Shown one piece after another: positions 5,824 to 8,423 of a stretch of DNA of 8,423 bases. How positions within the stretch are numbered: the first letter of the stretch is position 1; the number at the start of each line of letters is the position of its first letter. Origin of the DNA: TMP-24 sp031376305 (GTDB lineage Bacteria > Pseudomonadota > Alphaproteobacteria > Rhodobacterales > Rhodobacteraceae). The notes beneath the pieces are model-generated. The model ran no database searches. It saw only the letters and a list, made by a program, of their open reading frames with translations, and was not told the origin of the DNA. The position numbers and the translations under genes are program-made. Location: positions 1 through 8,423 of the forward strand of contig JANMDM010000048.1 of NCBI GenBank assembly GCA_031376305.1, given 5' to 3'.

Positions 5824-7172
5824 AGGACTCGAATTTTCTCAAGGAAAATAATGCCCGCCATCTGTGGCATCCGATGGCGCATCCGGCGGACAGCCTGAAG
5901 AACCCGCCCAAGATCATTACCGGAGCGTCGGGCGTGCGCATCCGCGATGTCGACGGGCATGAGGTGATCGACGCGGTGGGGGGGCTTTGGAATGTCAACC
6001 TCGGCTTTTCCTGCGCCCCGGTGAAAGCCGCGATTGCCGCACAGCTGGAACAACTTCCCTATTATTCGACCTTCCGCGGCACCAGCAACGACGCGGTGAT
6101 CGAGCTTTCCTATGAGCTGGCGGAATTCTTCGCGCCCGACGGGCTGACCCGGGCCTTCTTCACCTCGGGCGGCTCGGATTCGGTCGAAACCGCCCTCAGG
6201 CTGGCGCGGCAGTATCACAAGGTGCGCGGCGAAGAGGGGCGGATCAAGTTCCTCAGCCTGAAGAAGGGCTATCACGGCACCCATATCGGCGGCGCCAGCG
6301 TCAACGGCAACGCCAATTTCCGCACCCAGTATGAGCCGCTTCTGCCCGGCTGCCACCACCTGCCAGGCCCCTATCTGTACCGCAACCAGTTCAATGAGAC
6401 GGATCCTGCCAGACTTGCCCAGCTTTGCGCCGCGGCGATGGAAGAAGAGATTGCCTTTCAGGGCGCCAAAACCATCGCGGCTTTCATCATGGAGCCGGTT
6501 CTGGGGGCAGGCGGCGTTGTCGTGCCGCATGAGACGTTCATGCCTCTGATGCGCGCCATCTGCGACAAGCACGGCATCCTGATGATCGCCGATGAGGTGA
6601 TCACCGCCTTTGGCCGCACCGGTGCCTGGAGCGGTTCGCGGCTTTGGGGGGTGCAGCCCGATATGACCTGCACCGCCAAAGCCATCACCAACGGCTATTT
6701 TCCCTTTGGTGCGGTGATGCTGGCGCCGAAAGTCGTTGAGGTGTTCGAAAATGATCGCTCCGGCACCGCCGCCATCGGTCACGGCTATACCTATTCCGGC
6801 CATCCGGTCGGGGCGGCGGCGGCGCTGGCCTGCCTGGCAGAGACCAGGCGCCTGAATGTTACTGTCAATGCCGCCGCGCGGGGCGATCAGCTTTTTGCCG
6901 GCCTCAAGGCTTTGATGGCCAAACATGCGGTGATTGGCGATGTGCGTGGCGGCAAAGGTCTGATGGCGGCGTTGGAACTGGTCAGCGACCGCGCCAGCAA
7001 ATCCACCATCGACAAGGAAACCCCGGCCAAGGTCATGGAAGCCACCTACCAAGCCGGGGTCATGGTGCGCGTCTCCGGCCCCAATATCATTCTCTCGCCG
7101 CCGCTGATCGTGACCGAGGCCGATGTGCAGAAAATTCTTTCCGCACTGGATACAGGTTTTGCATCCCTATGA
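5820..7172 (+). CDS. Omega-transaminase-type class III aminotransferase
   Basis: 450 residues, full length for a class III PLP aminotransferase that moves an amino group from an amine or omega-amino acid, usually to pyruvate. Seen: SGGSDS at 116-121 (cofactor phosphate), GYHG at 150-153, Glu225-Pro226, Asp258 in ADEVITAFGRTG (pyridine nitrogen), catalytic Lys287 in TAKAITNG, and GYTYSGHP at 322-329. Trp57 (GGLWNVN), Tyr151 and Arg417 (VMVRVSG) occupy the places of Trp60, Tyr153 and Arg416 in the Chromobacterium violaceum omega-transaminase; the arginine is the mobile carboxylate switch of amine:pyruvate enzymes. Alignment is from memory. It differs clearly from the AGXT2-like aminotransferase at the left end, so the locus has two non-equivalent transaminases. 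Translationally coupled to the regulator before and the hydrolase after. Amino donor unknown. Confidence 0.95.
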   Translation: MKDSNFLKENNARHLWHPMAHPADSLKNPPKIITGASGVRIRDVDGHEVIDAVGGLWNVNLGFSCAPVKAAIAAQLEQLPYYSTFRGTSNDAVIELSYELAEFFAPDGLTRAFFTSGGSDSVETALRLARQYHKVRGEEGRIKFLSLKKGYHGTHIGGASVNGNANFRTQYEPLLPGCHHLPGPYLYRNQFNETDPARLAQLCAAAMEEEIAFQGAKTIAAFIMEPVLGAGGVVVPHETFMPLMRAICDKHGILMIADEVITAFGRTGAWSGSRLWGVQPDMTCTAKAITNGYFPFGAVMLAPKVVEVFENDRSGTAAIGHGYTYSGHPVGAAAALACLAETRRLNVTVNAAARGDQLFAGLKALMAKHAVIGDVRGGKGLMAALELVSDRASKSTIDKETPAKVMEATYQAGVMVRVSGPNIILSPPLIVTEADVQKILSALDTGFASL

Positions 7173-8056
7173 GCCGCGCAACCGGCGGCGGTGAAAACTG
7201 GGTCGCACTTCTTGGGGTCAAGGGCGGCCCGGCGATCCGGCCGGGGTCGGCATTGCCGACATCGAGCCTGCTAGCACTTGGGGGGCGGCTGATCGTAGTG
7301 GATTGCGGCCTGGGGGTAACGCGCGGGCTGGTCGGGCAGGGCATGTCGCTGTCCGCGCTTGAGATGATCTTCATCACCCATCTGCACTCCGATCACTATC
7401 TTGAGCTGGGCCCGCTTTTGCACACCGCCTGGACGGCAGGGCTGAAAACGCCGGTGCGGGTTTTTGGCCCCGAGGGCGTGGCGCAGTATTGGCAAGCGTT
7501 CCTGGTGTCGATGCAGGCCGACATTGACCTGCGGATGGCGGATGAGGGCCGCCCGGATCTGCGGGCTTTGATCCAGATACATGTGCTTGAAGCGGGTCTG
7601 GTGGTGGTTGAGTCAGGGCTTGAGGTGCAGGCGATGCGCAATATCCACCCGCCGCTGGTCGAGACATTCGCCTTGTCGTTTGCCGCTGATGGTCACCGGG
7701 TGGTCTTTTCCGGTGACACCGCCTTTCACCCGCCGCTTGCAGAGTTTGCCCATGGGGCTGATCTGCTGATCCATGAGGCCATGCTGGAGACGGCATTGGA
7801 TGCGCTGTTCGCCCGGATCGGCAATGGCGATGACCGGCTGCGCCGACATTGGATGCGCGCCCATACCACGGCGCAAGATGCGGCCCGTCTGGCGGAACTG
7901 GCGGGGGTAAAGGCGCTGGCGCTGAACCACCTGATCCCCTCAGACGATCCCGGTTTCGGCAAAGCCGACTGGTTGAACGCTGTGCGCCCGCATTGGCAGG
8001 GCCCGCTGCATCTTGGCCATGACGGGATGCGCATCGCAATCGGCACGGCAGCATGA
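7169..8056 (+). CDS. MBL-fold metallohydrolase, RNase Z/AtsA-like
   Basis: 295 residues of the metallo-beta-lactamase fold. Seen: THLHSDH at 70-76 (His71, His73, Asp75, His76), a likely metal ligand His160 (NIHPP), Asp183 in VVFSGDTAFHPP, HEAM at 202-205, AHTTAQDAA around His232 and ALNHLIPSDDP around His254. The HEA...HTT...NH arrangement matches the RNase Z/ElaC and arylsulfatase AtsA-like branch, yet the gene context is catabolic, so a small-molecule ester, lactone, amide or sulfate hydrolase is more likely than tRNA 3' processing (inference). Its ATG overlaps the transaminase stop; only a weak AGG precedes it, so translation is probably coupled. Last gene of the right arm; the following 116-base gap contains a new promoter and no convincing terminator. 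Confidence 0.92.
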   Translation: MSRATGGGENWVALLGVKGGPAIRPGSALPTSSLLALGGRLIVVDCGLGVTRGLVGQGMSLSALEMIFITHLHSDHYLELGPLLHTAWTAGLKTPVRVFGPEGVAQYWQAFLVSMQADIDLRMADEGRPDLRALIQIHVLEAGLVVVESGLEVQAMRNIHPPLVETFALSFAADGHRVVFSGDTAFHPPLAEFAHGADLLIHEAMLETALDALFARIGNGDDRLRRHWMRAHTTAQDAARLAELAGVKALALNHLIPSDDPGFGKADWLNAVRPHWQGPLHLGHDGMRIAIGTAA

Positions 8057-8086
8057 TGCGGACTCAAATATCAGGCGACCTGCTTA

Positions 8087-8114
8087 TTGACATCGTTGCA
8101 AATGCAACGATAAT
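8087..8114 (+). promoter_or_regulatory. Strong sigma-70-type promoter for the right-end MBL gene
   Basis: A perfect -35 TTGACA (8087-8092), a 16-base spacer and -10 GATAAT (8109-8114, five of six matches to TATAAT). Transcription would start near 8121, leaving a leader of about 52 bases. This separates the last gene from the upstream arm. Confidence 0.65.
8092..8111. promoter_or_regulatory. 20-bp palindromic operator overlapping the promoter
   Basis: ATCGTTGCAAATGCAACGAT has perfect 9-bp arms around a 2-base centre. It spans the whole -35/-10 spacer and touches both boxes, so a dimeric repressor bound here should block RNA polymerase. It shares no motif with the TGAACC-ATC-GGTTCA site, so a different regulator is expected. 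The 2-base centre makes a stable RNA hairpin unlikely, and a position before the expected start makes a DNA site the better reading. Regulator not in the window. Confidence 0.6.
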
Positions 8115-8158
8115 AGACGGGAACCTGATCCCACCCCCTGAAACCCTGACGAATTTCC

Positions 8159-8163
8159 AAAGG
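8159..8163 (+). promoter_or_regulatory. Ribosome binding site of the right-end MBL gene
   Basis: AAAGG 9 bases before the ATG at 8173. It supports this start. Confidence 0.5.
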
Positions 8164-8172
8164 CGATAACCC

Positions 8173-8423
8173 ATGGCCAAGGCTTTCGCGTCGCAAGGCG
8201 ACCTGACTGAAAAAAAAACCACCTTCGGCGAGATCGGTCCGGGCATCTATGCCTTCACCGCCGAAGGCGATCCGAACTCCGGCGTCATCATAGGCGATGA
8301 CAGCGTCATGGTGATCGAGGCGCAGGCCACGCCGCGTCTGGCGCGCAAGGTTATCGACTGTATCCGCAGCGTCACCGACAAGCCGATCAGCCATGTGGTT
8401 CTGACCCATTACCATGCGGTGCG
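8173..8423 (+). CDS. MBL-fold metallohydrolase with variant metal motif, partial (5' part only)
   Basis: The first 83 codons are visible; the rest is beyond the window. Seen: IGPGIYAFTAEGDPNSGVIIGDDSVMVIEA (21-50), the usual first beta-strands of an MBL domain with Asp/Glu after the strand, then ISHVVLTHYHAVR at 72-84. In most MBL enzymes this last motif is HxHxDH; here it reads H-Y-H-A-V-R, so the Asp and third His are Val and Arg. The first two His ligands (79 and 81) remain. This could be a specialised subfamily with altered metal binding or one that has lost hydrolysis. It is not a close relative of the RNase Z-like gene before it. It has its own palindrome-controlled promoter and so may belong to a different pathway. 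Confidence 0.85.
   Translation, partial: MAKAFASQGDLTEKKTTFGEIGPGIYAFTAEGDPNSGVIIGDDSVMVIEAQATPRLARKVIDCIRSVTDKPISHVVLTHYHAV

Noticed and set aside
5505..7052. 515-codon open frame on the minus strand, longer than the gene opposite it
   Set aside because: Antisense to the omega-transaminase. Its translation is rich in Gly, His and Arg with no recognisable domain, while the plus frame has every PLP motif in order. Long antisense frames are common in GC-rich DNA.
7374..8054. 226-codon minus-strand open frame
   Set aside because: Antisense to the RNase Z-like hydrolase; Pro/Arg/Ala-rich without motifs.
8072..8082. CAGG-CGA-CCTG hairpin after the RNase Z-like gene as a terminator
   Set aside because: Only a 4-bp stem with a 3-base loop and no T-run follows; too weak to call.

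Overview
The window is GC-rich, densely packed bacterial DNA. Codon choice and protein style suggest an alphaproteobacterium, most likely of the Rhodobacter/Paracoccus/Roseobacter type. That placement is an impression from the sequence, not a search result. I see no tRNA, rRNA, insertion sequence, CRISPR or phage signature. No stretch longer than about 300 bases lacks a gene.

Layout: two gene arms diverge from a control region at about 4752-5022. The left arm (minus strand) reads an APC-family amino acid/amine permease (4751-3309), a soluble cytochrome P450 (3250-2072), a PuuC-like NAD-type aldehyde dehydrogenase (2075-576) and a class III PLP aminotransferase (579-1) that runs out of the window. 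The right arm (plus strand) reads an IclR-family regulator (5023-5823), an omega-transaminase-type class III aminotransferase (5820-7172) and an RNase Z-like metallo-beta-lactamase-fold hydrolase (7169-8056). A separate transcription unit then begins, with its own promoter, and encodes a second, unrelated MBL-fold protein cut by the window end (8173-8423). Within the arms, four junctions are 4-base ATGA stop/start overlaps, which points to translational coupling.

The control region holds a perfect 15-bp inverted repeat, TGAACC-ATC-GGTTCA. It has the 6-3-6 geometry of IclR/KdgR-type operators and fills the spacer of a minus-strand promoter with a perfect TATAAT -10 box. The IclR protein is probably a local, ligand-responsive regulator of the permease operon.

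How the genes may work together (inference): an amine or amino compound is imported, the P450 hydroxylates or cleaves a C-N or C-H bond, the aldehyde dehydrogenase oxidises an amino-aldehyde to an acid, and the aminotransferases remove the amino group. P450 + PuuC-like dehydrogenase + class III aminotransferase resembles the logic of pyrrolidine/piperidine/morpholine breakdown in mycobacteria, where a P450 opens the ring. The substrate here is unknown, and no ferredoxin or ferredoxin reductase for the P450 lies in the window. This P450-containing amine catabolic cluster is the best candidate for an undescribed system.
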